Below, in pieces: positions 1 through 6,233 of a stretch of 6,286 nt of DNA (position 1 is the first letter of the stretch; each line of letters opens with the position of its first letter). A program made the translations under genes and the position numbers. Source of the stretch: an uncultured bacterium (GTDB lineage Bacteria; Bacillota_I; Bacilli_A; RF39; UBA660); assembly GCA_905215635.1 (NCBI GenBank), contig CAJMQX010000042.1, positions 1 through 6,286 of the forward strand, written 5' to 3'. A model generated the notes under the pieces. The model was not told the origin of the DNA and searched no databases. It saw only the letters and a program-made list of their open reading frames with translations.

Positions 1-753
1 ATGAAACAGAAAAAGAAATATATAATTATTAGTATTGCTATTTTAATTATCCTATTTATTATTGGAAGTTTTTATTACATATATTTTAATGATAGAGAAA
101 ATATGGATAACACTATTATAGATGACACTAAATTAATTGAAGAAGTCTTTAGTGATAAAAATATTTTACATAATAAAGAAATAATAGAGGGATACAGAAA
201 TACTTATAATAATCAAGATGTTGTTGGAGAAATTGAATTTCTTAATACAGATTATAAAAAACCTTTAATGCAATATAGTGATAATGATTATTATTTAAAT
301 CACACCGAAGATAAAACTAGTAGTTATATGGGATCAATATACTTAGATTTTAGAACTGATATAAACAATAGTGATAAACTTCTTATTTATGGGCACAATT
401 CAGCTAGTATTGATATGCCTTTTAAAATATTAGAAAGTTATTATGATTATAATTATTATTTAGGACATAAATATGTAAAAATTACTTCAGAAGAAAAAAC
501 TAGGCTTTATAAAATTTATGCTATTACAATTGAAGTAGAAGATTTTAATTACATGCAAACTGACTTTAATAATGATGAAGAATGGTATCAACATATTCAT
601 AGTTTCAAAGATAAAAGTATGTATGATACTGGAGAAGATGTTACCAAAGATGATAAAATATTAATTATGCAGACATGTAGTACTCATTATAAATATAAAA
701 ATTATGATAGAAAATTTTTAATAGTAGTAGCTAAAGAAGTTAGTGAGAAATAA
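1..753 (+). CDS. Class B sortase (membrane-anchored cysteine transpeptidase)
   Basis: Sortases cut surface proteins at a C-terminal sorting motif and join them to the peptidoglycan cross-bridge outside the membrane. This 250-residue protein has a lysine-rich start (KQKKK), a single membrane segment at about residues 7-29 and an extracellular catalytic domain from about 70 onward, i.e. a type II membrane protein. The catalytic triad is visible: His132 in YGHN, Cys226 in MQTCS and Arg237 in YDRKF. The 94-residue His-Cys spacing, the YGHN form and the overall length match class B (S. aureus SrtB: 244 residues, His130/Cys223/Arg233, from memory). The stretch at about 180-215 between the strands fits the extra SrtB helix. 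The window begins at the ATG, so its promoter and ribosome site are not visible, though MKQKKK is a credible start. It ends at a shared terminator, convergent with a surface-protein gene. No protein in the window carries a recognisable sorting motif, so the substrate is unknown. Heme-uptake and pilus-type roles are known for the class, but nothing here selects one. Confidence 0.93.
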   Translation: MKQKKKYIIISIAILIILFIIGSFYYIYFNDRENMDNTIIDDTKLIEEVFSDKNILHNKEIIEGYRNTYNNQDVVGEIEFLNTDYKKPLMQYSDNDYYLNHTEDKTSSYMGSIYLDFRTDINNSDKLLIYGHNSASIDMPFKILESYYDYNYYLGHKYVKITSEEKTRLYKIYAITIEVEDFNYMQTDFNNDEEWYQHIHSFKDKSMYDTGEDVTKDDKILIMQTCSTHYKYKNYDRKFLIVVAKEVSEK

Positions 754-780
754 AAAAAGCTTTTATTGTAAAGCTTTTTT
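753..780. terminator. Bidirectional intrinsic terminator between convergent sortase and BIG2 genes
   Basis: A perfect 11-bp stem (753-763 pairing with 770-780, core AAGCTT) closes a 6-nt loop. On the + strand it ends in six T then CTTTTT; on the minus strand the stem's own A run gives a T tract. It begins at the last base of the sortase stop codon. The stop codon of the minus-strand BIG2 gene (763-765) lies inside the hairpin. It therefore probably serves both genes. Confidence 0.85.
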
Positions 781-2400
781 CTTTTTACTTTTAATTAGCA
801 TACGAATAATATTTATCATTAGTAAGAAGGAAACAATACCAATAAAGTATATGGTATAACTTTCTTTCTTTTTAATAGTTATAACATATGGTTTTTTATT
901 ACCCTTAATAGTAATTGTAATAACACTATCATTTTTTAAATTTTTATTACCACTAATTGTTACATTAGAAGAATCTACATTGATATCGAAATCCAAGCTT
1001 GTTTCGGAACCTATCAATAGACTATATTCATATTTTTCGGGATCAAATTTTAGATTATATCCTTTTACTTTAATTGATAAATCACTTGCTACCTTTTCTA
1101 CAACAGTAATTGTAGTTTCAGCTTTTATAGAGCCATCTTCATTTGATATTGTTATAATTGTTGTACCTAATTTTAAAGCGGTTAATACACCATCTTTTAC
1201 GGTAGCTACTGTTTCATCACTACTTGTCCAAATTGGGTTGTTTATAGCAGTATCAGTTGGTGTTGAAACTGTCTTTAAAGTTATAGTGCTACCAAGTGCT
1301 ACACTTTGTTTTGTTTGGGCAAATTTAATTGATTCAATTGGTGGAGATAATACAGTTACTTGGCAAACTGCTTCATAATTTCCATCTTCGCTAACTGCTT
1401 TTATTTCAACTTTACCTGGTTTAACTGGAGTGATTTTACCATTTGATACTTTAGCTATTTTAGTGTTTGAACTAGACCATTTAATATTTTTATTTTCTGC
1501 ATATTCCGGATTAAAATTAACTGTTAAGGTTTCTTCGGCATCTAGTTCCATGGTCAACTCAGTTTTATTTAGAGATATACCTGTTAGTTTTTTACTTAAG
1601 GCAATTACTTCAACATTACATGTGGCTACTTTACCGCCATCACTAGAAATAACTGTAATGGTAGCAGTACCTGGAGCTATTGCTTTTACATTACCAGATG
1701 AATCTACTGTAGCGACATTAGGATTACTGCTTTTCCAAGTAACTTTCTTATTTGTAGCATTGCTAGGATTGAATGTCACATTTAAAGTAGAAGATGATTG
1801 CTCTTTTAGTTGAAGATTTTTAGAAATGCTAATACTATTTAGAGAAATAGTGTTAATTACTTTGATGTTAGCTACAGCTTGATATCCAGCAGCACTAACA
1901 GTTATGTAAGCTTCTCCTACAGTTATACCTTTAACATTTCCTTCACTATCTACTGTGGCAACATTAGAGTTACTGCTAGTATAAGATAGACTTTGATTAC
2001 TAGCGTTACTTGGGGTTACTATAACAGACAATTTTTGAGTAGAGCCAACTAAAATTGTTTCATTACTGTTTGAAAAACGTATTCCTGTTATGGGAACAAA
2101 GTTATTAATAACTACCACTTTACATATAGCTTGCTCTGCTCCTATTTTAGCGGTAATAATTGCTTCTCCTGGCTTTACACCAGTTACTACTCCATTGTTA
2201 ACAGTAGCTACAGATGAATCGCTTGATGTCCATACTACAGTGGTACCTGAACTTCCACCAGTATCTACCACTTTTAATGTAGTATTATATCCTACTCCTA
2301 AATTAACATTGTGTTGATTTAATTTTATACTAGCTGCATATACTTCTGAGTTGATAAAAAAAGTAAATAACATTATAATTAGCATAATTTTTTTCTTCAT
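763..2400 (-). CDS. Secreted membrane-anchored surface protein with five BIG2 Ig-like domains and a cadherin-like domain
   Basis: Numbered from the ATG at 2400, the protein has 545 residues. Residues 1-22 form a signal peptide (MKKK, hydrophobic core, likely cleavage after VYA). Five BIG2 repeats follow at about 25-98, 104-182, 186-266, 272-351 and 355-434. Each carries the family signature of an aromatic-x-SS core, V/I-A-x-V and a later PG/VG turn (for example VVWTSSDSSVATV near W57 and VTWKSSNPNVATV near W222). Residues 439-510 resemble the cadherin-like beta-sandwich family (YNLKFDPEKYEYSL, then ITIKG...YVITIKK). A membrane helix lies at about 515-535, followed by a lysine-rich tail (KSKKKKALQ). 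The product should sit outside the cell on a rod of beta domains, as adhesins and wall-associated proteins with BIG2 do; the ligand is unknown. No LPxTG or NPxTx motif precedes the anchor. An ATG at 2406 would add two residues (MSM), but the AGGAG at 2410-2414 is only 3 nt from it and 9 nt from the one chosen. The gene has its own promoter and shares a terminator with the convergent sortase gene. Confidence 0.9.
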   Translation of the reverse strand: MKKKIMLIIMLFTFFINSEVYAASIKLNQHNVNLGVGYNTTLKVVDTGGSSGTTVVWTSSDSSVATVNNGVVTGVKPGEAIITAKIGAEQAICKVVVINNFVPITGIRFSNSNETILVGSTQKLSVIVTPSNASNQSLSYTSSNSNVATVDSEGNVKGITVGEAYITVSAAGYQAVANIKVINTISLNSISISKNLQLKEQSSSTLNVTFNPSNATNKKVTWKSSNPNVATVDSSGNVKAIAPGTATITVISSDGGKVATCNVEVIALSKKLTGISLNKTELTMELDAEETLTVNFNPEYAENKNIKWSSSNTKIAKVSNGKITPVKPGKVEIKAVSEDGNYEAVCQVTVLSPPIESIKFAQTKQSVALGSTITLKTVSTPTDTAINNPIWTSSDETVATVKDGVLTALKLGTTIITISNEDGSIKAETTITVVEKVASDLSIKVKGYNLKFDPEKYEYSLLIGSETSLDFDINVDSSNVTISGNKNLKNDSVITITIKGNKKPYVITIKKKESYTIYFIGIVSFLLMINIIRMLIKSKKKKALQ

Positions 2401-2409
2401 ACTCATACT

Positions 2410-2414
2410 CTCCT
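2410..2414 (-). promoter_or_regulatory. Ribosome binding site deciding the BIG2-protein start
   Basis: On the minus strand AGGAG is followed by AGT, ATG (2406), AGT, ATG (2400). Spacing is 3 nt to the first ATG and 9 nt to the second, so the second start (MKKK...) is preferred. It also gives the more typical signal-peptide beginning. Confidence 0.7.
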
Positions 2415-2424
2415 ATCATAGATA

Positions 2425-2453
2425 ATTATAATATATTTTTTGTTCCAAGTAAA
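2425..2453 (-). promoter_or_regulatory. Sigma-A-type promoter of the BIG2 surface-protein gene
   Basis: Read on the minus strand, the -35 element is TTTACT (2448-2453), followed by a 17-nt spacer and a perfect TATAAT -10 (2425-2430). The predicted start of transcription is near 2418. That leaves a leader of only about 18 nt, just enough for the AGGAG site. The -35 box shares its outer three bases with the first copy of the adjacent 25-bp tandem repeat. Confidence 0.75.
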
Positions 2454-2529
2454 GGTATTTTTTATATTGGCCTGGAAAGGTATTTTTTATATTGGCCTGG
2501 AAAGGTATTTTTTATATTGGCCTAGAAAG
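2451..2529. repeat. Three tandem copies of a 25-bp unit, plus four bases of a fourth
   Basis: Copies lie at 2451-2475, 2476-2500 and 2501-2525. Each begins AAAGGTATTTTTTATATT and ends GGCCTGG. The first two are identical; the third differs at one base (CCTAG instead of CCTGG). AAAG at 2526-2529 restarts the unit. The array sits directly upstream of the BIG2-gene promoter and downstream of the glycosyltransferase gene. The promoter itself shares TATTTTTT and AAAGG with the unit, 9 nt apart rather than 12, so it may be a degenerate further copy. The units are head to tail with no spacers and each lacks an internal dyad beyond GGCC, so this is not a CRISPR array. Confidence 0.95.
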
Positions 2530-2545
2530 AAGTTATGTTATGAGA

Positions 2546-2571
2546 AAAGAGTTAACTTGAATTAACTCTTT
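2546..2571 (-). terminator. Hairpin downstream of the glycosyltransferase gene, probable weak terminator
   Basis: A perfect 10-bp stem (2546-2555 with 2562-2571, AAAGAGTTAA and its complement) encloses a 6-nt loop, 14 nt past the glycosyltransferase stop codon. On the minus strand the stem is followed by TCTCATAAC, with no real run of T outside the stem. Termination may therefore be incomplete, allowing some read-through into the BIG2 gene. Confidence 0.6.
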
Positions 2572-2585
2572 GATATCAATGTACG

Positions 2586-3734
2586 TTACTTTTGATTTAG
2601 CATTTTCTTAGATAATTTATATATTTTTTCAATAGATTTATTATCATTATAAGAATTTAATTTTCTTTTCATATTTAAAATTATATTTTTTCTTTTTAGA
2701 AGCTTACCTACTACTTTTGCAAGTTTACGCGGTGTTTTGCAGTTTATTCCATAACCATTTTTACAGACAAATCTGGCATTATATATCTCGTTACCACCAT
2801 TACCAGGAATAAGAAGCATTGGTTTTTTCATTTCTAGACATTCTGTGATACTTAGACCACCTGGCTTTGTAATTACAAGATCAGAAATATTTAAAAGATT
2901 ATTAACTTCTTTAGAAAATCCCAATGGATAAACGTTCTTATAATCATTCTTTTCAATTAATTTTTCTGTTTTCTTTAAAAGCTTTTCGTTCTTGCCACAT
3001 GCATACAAAATATTAATATCATATTCTTCTTCTAATAGTCTTTTTAAATATTTATAAGAAAATGAAGAACCAATGCTGCCTCCTGCAAAAAAGAGAATAG
3101 TTTTTTTGCCATTGTTTATATGATATTTTGTCTTTAAAACATCAACATTACCTAGATTAGTAAAACTTTCCGAAATGGGAATACCATAGGAATATATTTT
3201 TTTACTAGATATATCATGATTAATTAAATCATTTTTTACAATATCATTACTAACAATAAAGGCATCAATATTCGTTTCATCTTTTATCCACATTTCATGA
3301 GATTTATAGTCTGTTATGATACTTATTATTTTGGTATTTGTTAATTTTTTCTTATTAAAGATGCCTAACATAATGTTACCAAAAAAGTGAGTTGATACTA
3401 ATAAGTCGGGATTATATGAGACGATATCCTCTTCTAATTGTTTATTTTTAAAAACTGATTTTATGACTGGCTTGTATGGTAAAGTAGTAGATTTAAAATC
3501 AAATAGTTCATAAATGATACTAAAAATAGCACTACTGGTACGAAACTTAAAATTTTGTTCAAAAGCTTTTTTGCTAATAAGGCCAATAATATTTTCATAG
3601 TCCATTAAATCAATTACTTTTACTTCATACTCACCTTTTTTAAGAAAATAATCATATAGATAGTTAGCAACAGTTTTATGACCAGAACCATATGTTGCAT
3701 AAGTGATTAAGACTTTCTTTTTTGCCATTAACAT
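2586..3734 (-). CDS. UgtP/MGDG-synthase-type glycosyltransferase (GT28), probable diacylglycerol glucosyltransferase
   Basis: This family transfers a sugar from a UDP-sugar to diacylglycerol at the inner face of the membrane, making mono- and diglycosyl diacylglycerols. In many Bacillota these serve as membrane glycolipids and as the lipoteichoic acid anchor. The N-terminal MGDG-synthase domain (about residues 7-175) opens with KVLITYATYGSGHKTVANYL; the G-S-G-H (16-19) is the family's signature loop. GIP at 185-187 leads into the GT28 C-terminal domain (about 210-350), with FFAGGS (215-220), KPGGLSITECLE (290-301, Glu298) and IPGNGGNE (309-316), which fit the donor-nucleotide site. The 382 residues equal the usual UgtP size. 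There is no signal peptide or clear membrane helix; the many lysines at the C-terminus could aid peripheral membrane binding. A second ATG at 3728 (MAKKK) is possible, because AAAGGA and AGGA sites suit either start. The sugar and acceptor (glucose versus galactose, processivity) cannot be read from sequence. It is divergent from the HD gene and upstream of, and same-strand as, the surface-protein gene. Confidence 0.85.
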   Translation of the reverse strand: MLMAKKKVLITYATYGSGHKTVANYLYDYFLKKGEYEVKVIDLMDYENIIGLISKKAFEQNFKFRTSSAIFSIIYELFDFKSTTLPYKPVIKSVFKNKQLEEDIVSYNPDLLVSTHFFGNIMLGIFNKKKLTNTKIISIITDYKSHEMWIKDETNIDAFIVSNDIVKNDLINHDISSKKIYSYGIPISESFTNLGNVDVLKTKYHINNGKKTILFFAGGSIGSSFSYKYLKRLLEEEYDINILYACGKNEKLLKKTEKLIEKNDYKNVYPLGFSKEVNNLLNISDLVITKPGGLSITECLEMKKPMLLIPGNGGNEIYNARFVCKNGYGINCKTPRKLAKVVGKLLKRKNIILNMKRKLNSYNDNKSIEKIYKLSKKMLNQK

Positions 3735-3779
3735 CCTATCCTTTCTTTTTGTAAGATTAAAGATTTATTTCTTTTATTA

Positions 3780-3808
3780 ATTATATCATATTATTTTACT
3801 TTTAAGAA
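3780..3808 (-). promoter_or_regulatory. Extended -10 promoter of the glycosyltransferase gene
   Basis: On the minus strand an extended -10 box TGATATAAT (3780-3788; TATAAT at 3780-3785) is preceded, after 17 nt, by a weak -35 TTCTTA (3803-3808). The TG element explains how the promoter could work with a poor -35. The start of transcription would be near 3773, giving a leader of about 40 nt with AAAGGA just before the ATG. Confidence 0.65.
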
Positions 3809-3881
3809 CAGGTTTTATTTTATTTACTTTATTTTAGGTGATTATTATCCAACAAAAATAGTATTTTTTATAGTTAACTTA

Positions 3882-3893
3882 CTGTAATTACAG
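3882..3893. promoter_or_regulatory. Perfect 12-bp palindrome, candidate operator in the divergent intergenic region
   Basis: CTGTAATTACAG is its own reverse complement. It ends 18 bp before the -35 box of the HD gene, about 75 bp upstream of the -35 of the glycosyltransferase gene. A smaller palindrome, AGTTAACT (3872-3879), lies just to its left. The size and place fit a dimeric regulator's site, but no regulator is encoded nearby and chance cannot be excluded in AT-rich DNA. Confidence 0.35.
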
Positions 3894-3911
3894 GCAACTT
3901 GGAAAGCTAAT

Positions 3912-3940
3912 TTGACAATTAATTACTTTTGTAGTAGAAT
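3912..3940 (+). promoter_or_regulatory. Sigma-A-type promoter of the HD-domain gene
   Basis: A consensus -35 TTGACA (3912-3917), a 17-nt spacer and a -10 TAGAAT (3935-3940, five of six) form the best promoter in the window. Transcription should start near 3947, with a leader of about 23 nt. A 7-bp inverted repeat, AATTACT (3921-3927) and AGTAATT (3946-3952), flanks the -10 box and could be a repressor site, though this is weak. Confidence 0.85.
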
Positions 3941-3969
3941 TTAGTAGTAATTGAAAAGGGGCATTATAT

Positions 3970-4476
3970 ATGTTAACTATTAAAGATAAAAAGTATAAGA
4001 GTATTGTTAAAAATATACTTAGAGATAATAATTTTAAGAAAACTTATAATATTGAGCATCATGGAATTAGTAGAATGGAACACTCGCTAAGAGTTTCATA
4101 TTATTCATATAAAATAGCTAAAAAATTAGGATTTGATTATAAAGCAGTAGCTCGTGGTGGTCTTTTACATGATTTTTACTTAGAGGGCGATGAGAGAAAT
4201 AAAGTCAAAAAATTTACTGATACCTTTGTGCATCCTAAGAAAGCATTAGCTACTTCTAAAGAGTATTTTGATTTGTCTCAGTTAGAAGAAAATATTATTG
4301 TTAGTCATATGTTTCCAATATACTTATCACTACCTAAATATAAAGAAAGTGTTTTGGTTAACTTAGTTGATAAAGTTATTGGAGGATATGAAATGATGAG
4401 AAAAGTCAGATGTAAAACGGTATATATGCTTAACTATACACTTCTATTATTTGTAGTGTTTATAACTACTAATTAG
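3970..4476 (+). CDS. HD-domain metal-dependent phosphohydrolase, small, function unassigned
   Basis: HD proteins use paired His and Asp residues to bind divalent metal and usually hydrolyse phosphate esters such as nucleotides or cyclic dinucleotides. Here the likely ligands are His38 (in SRMEHSLRV), His67-Asp68 (GLLHDF) and Asp134 (NLVDKVI). His88 (VHPKKA) and His113 (VSHMFP) are placed as in bimetal HD enzymes. The domain fills about residues 28-140. Residues 151-166 (VYMLNYTLLLFVVFIT) are strongly hydrophobic and could be a C-terminal membrane segment or a buried helix. At 168 residues it looks complete: an AAAAGGGG ribosome site ends 8 nt before the ATG, a strong promoter precedes it and a terminator follows directly. 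I recognise the general family of small HD hydrolases of Bacillota, but not a named enzyme, and the substrate is unknown. It stands alone between two divergent/convergent neighbours, so context gives no help. Confidence 0.85.
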   Translation: MLTIKDKKYKSIVKNILRDNNFKKTYNIEHHGISRMEHSLRVSYYSYKIAKKLGFDYKAVARGGLLHDFYLEGDERNKVKKFTDTFVHPKKALATSKEYFDLSQLEENIIVSHMFPIYLSLPKYKESVLVNLVDKVIGGYEMMRKVRCKTVYMLNYTLLLFVVFITTN

Positions 4477-4490
4477 TTTTATTAAATTTT

Positions 4491-4521
4491 AAAAGGACTT
4501 CAAAATTGAAATCCTTTTTTT
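4491..4521. terminator. Bidirectional intrinsic terminator between the HD gene and gltX
   Basis: AAAAGGACTTCA (4491-4502) pairs with 4507-4518 around a 4-nt AAAT loop. One position (4498/4511) is a C-A mismatch on the + transcript but a G-U pair on the minus transcript. Seven T (4515-4521) complete a good + strand terminator for the HD gene. For gltX, whose stop is at 4524-4526, the T tract is shorter. Confidence 0.8.
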
Positions 4522-4523
4522 AT

Positions 4524-6173
4524 TTATATAATTAATTTGTTTATTCTTGAAATAATTCTGTCTTTTCCTAATAACTTCATTATCTCATATAAATCTGGAG
4601 TCATTGAACTGCTAGTTAGAGCTACTCTTATTACTGTAGAGATATCTGCTACACTACCCTTATAATTATCTGGGTTTTCTTTATATTCTTTCATGTTAGA
4701 GCAATATCCTAATTCTTCAGTTAACTCTTTTATTTTATTGAACCAAGTATCTTTATCATCATTTTCTTCATAATATTTATCTAGATATGTTTTTAAAATT
4801 TTAGATATTTCTTCTTTTGAATTTATCTTTTGAAAATCATAAGTTACGTTATTGAATAATTCGTCATACATATACCAAATATTTTTCTTAATTCTTGACC
4901 AAGACTCATAATCTTTACGTGGTTTCTTTTGATATCTTTCGATGCTGAAAATACTAATAGTATAATCTTTATATTTAGATAATAATTCATGTAATTCTTT
5001 ATCATATGTTGCTGACCAGTTTAGTACATTTTCGTATACTTCTTCAGCAGTTAAGAAACTAATGTAATTTCTTGAAATGTTGATTAATTTTTCTACGTCA
5101 AATAATGAACCACTAGCAGATATTTTTTTAAAGTCAAATTTAAAATCATCTAAAGTTTTGTCTTTGTTTTGATCATACCATTGTTCAAAGTTAGTGTTGG
5201 CAATAGTCATTAAATATAGATGTACTGCTTTAATTGGAATACCTAATTCAGCATAATAACTCATGGCTGCTTCAGGATCTTTTCTTTTTGATAGTTTTCT
5301 CTTAGTGTCACCTTCTTGTTTTAGTATTGGTGATAAATGGGCATACTTAGGAGGATTAAAACCAAATACTTGGAACAATTGCATGTGAATAGGAAGTGAT
5401 GATACCCATTCGTCTCCTCTTGTTACATGGGTTGTACGCATTAAATGATCATCTACTAAATGAGCAAAGTGATATGTTGGTAGACCGTCTGATTTCATGA
5501 TTACAATATCTAAGTCATTTTCAGGAAATTCTATCTTTCCTTTAACTAAGTCATTTACTACAACTTTCTTTTCAAAGTCACCAGGTGATTTTAATCTGAT
5601 AATATATTTTTCTCCATTTTTAATTCGATTATAAGCTTCTTCTATCTTTATATTACGACAAACGGCATATCTTCCATAATAGCCAATACGTGCTTTAGTT
5701 GCTTCTTGCATTTCACGAATTTCAGCTAAATGTTCTTCAGAACAAAAACATGGATAAGCCATTCCTATTTCTAAAAGATGCTTGATAAATGCTTGATATA
5801 TTTCTTTTCTTTCACTCTGAATATAAGGGCCATAATTACCGATTGCTTCTGTTCTTGATAATGCTCCTTCATCTATTTTTATTTCAAAGTTTTGTAAATC
5901 TTTAACAATTCCTTCAATACCATTTGGTACTTCCCTTTTTTGATCAGTATCTTCTATTCTTAAATAAAATACGCCTTTAGTGTCTTTAGCAGCTTTACTA
6001 GAAATAAAAGATGCTAATAAACTTCCCATATGGACAAATCCAGTTGGAGATGGAGCAAAACGAGTTACCATAGCACCTTCAGGCAAGTTTCTTTCAGGAT
6101 ATATTTTTTCATAATCTTCGATTGTTTTATCAATGTTAGGAAATATTAGGTCAGCTAAATCTTTATAAGTCAT
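4524..6173 (-). CDS. gltX: Glutamyl-tRNA synthetase (glutamate--tRNA ligase)
   Basis: This class Ib synthetase charges tRNA-Glu with glutamate in the cytoplasm, using ATP. The Rossmann catalytic core starts at VTRFAPSPTGFVHMGSLLA (36-54), where HIGH reads HMGS. It continues with YLRIEDTDQKR (70-80), RGDEW (252-256) and the KMSKS-type loop KLSKR (293-297). Cys142, Cys144 and Cys172 (PCFCSEEHL and AVCRN) fall where some GluRS enzymes bind zinc. The C-terminal part, from about 330, is the helical anticodon-binding region. The 549 residues exceed the roughly 470-490 of E. coli- or Bacillus-type GluRS. An extra N-terminal stretch of about 35 residues (LADLIFPNIDKTIEDYEKIYPERNLPEG) is, as I recall, typical of clostridial-type GltX, which supports this start; stop codons lie just upstream in frame. 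There is no ribosome site next to this ATG. An internal ATG at 6071 (Met35) does have a GAAGG 4 nt upstream and would give 515 residues. Whether it also charges tRNA-Gln (non-discriminating) cannot be told here. Confidence 0.96.
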   Translation of the reverse strand: MTYKDLADLIFPNIDKTIEDYEKIYPERNLPEGAMVTRFAPSPTGFVHMGSLLASFISSKAAKDTKGVFYLRIEDTDQKREVPNGIEGIVKDLQNFEIKIDEGALSRTEAIGNYGPYIQSERKEIYQAFIKHLLEIGMAYPCFCSEEHLAEIREMQEATKARIGYYGRYAVCRNIKIEEAYNRIKNGEKYIIRLKSPGDFEKKVVVNDLVKGKIEFPENDLDIVIMKSDGLPTYHFAHLVDDHLMRTTHVTRGDEWVSSLPIHMQLFQVFGFNPPKYAHLSPILKQEGDTKRKLSKRKDPEAAMSYYAELGIPIKAVHLYLMTIANTNFEQWYDQNKDKTLDDFKFDFKKISASGSLFDVEKLINISRNYISFLTAEEVYENVLNWSATYDKELHELLSKYKDYTISIFSIERYQKKPRKDYESWSRIKKNIWYMYDELFNNVTYDFQKINSKEEISKILKTYLDKYYEENDDKDTWFNKIKELTEELGYCSNMKEYKENPDNYKGSVADISTVIRVALTSSSMTPDLYEIMKLLGKDRIISRINKLII

Positions 6174-6187
6174 TTTTTATCACATAT

Positions 6188-6233
6188 ATTTAGTTATAAG
6201 AAACATTAATTAATTATATATCTATAACTAAAT
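6188..6233 (-). repeat. 11-bp inverted repeat in the gltX leader
   Basis: ATTTAGTTATA (6188-6198) and its exact complement TATAACTAAAT (6223-6233) are separated by 24 nt. In the gltX transcript they could pair into a stem-loop that starts directly after the GAAAGGAG sequence and ends 14 nt before the ATG. The stem has one G-C pair only, so its stability is doubtful; a DNA-binding site is the alternative reading. Confidence 0.6.

Noticed and set aside
980..1378. 132-codon + strand open frame, with similar ones at 1430-1813 and 2090-2317
   Set aside because: All three lie opposite the BIG2 gene, which has clear domain matches. They lack ribosome sites and have low-complexity hydrophobic translations, as expected from the antisense of Ser/Thr/Val-rich repeats.
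763..2400. BIG2 gene as a recent internal duplication or phase-variable coding repeat
   Set aside because: The five domains share only family-signature residues; I see no long near-identical DNA blocks between them.
2451..2525. CRISPR-like direct repeats
   Set aside because: The units are head to tail with no unique spacers between them, and there are no cas genes.
2586..3734. MurG instead of a UgtP-type enzyme
   Set aside because: The N-terminus (TYATYGSGHKTVANYL) fits the MGDG-synthase family rather than MurG's GGTxGH start, and there is no surrounding murein synthesis cluster. Only the shared GT28 fold supports MurG.
4524..6173. Glutaminyl-tRNA synthetase
   Set aside because: The SPTGFVHMG and KLSKR context, the CFC/C residues and the layout match bacterial GluRS. 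The GlnRS-type core sequence is not seen.
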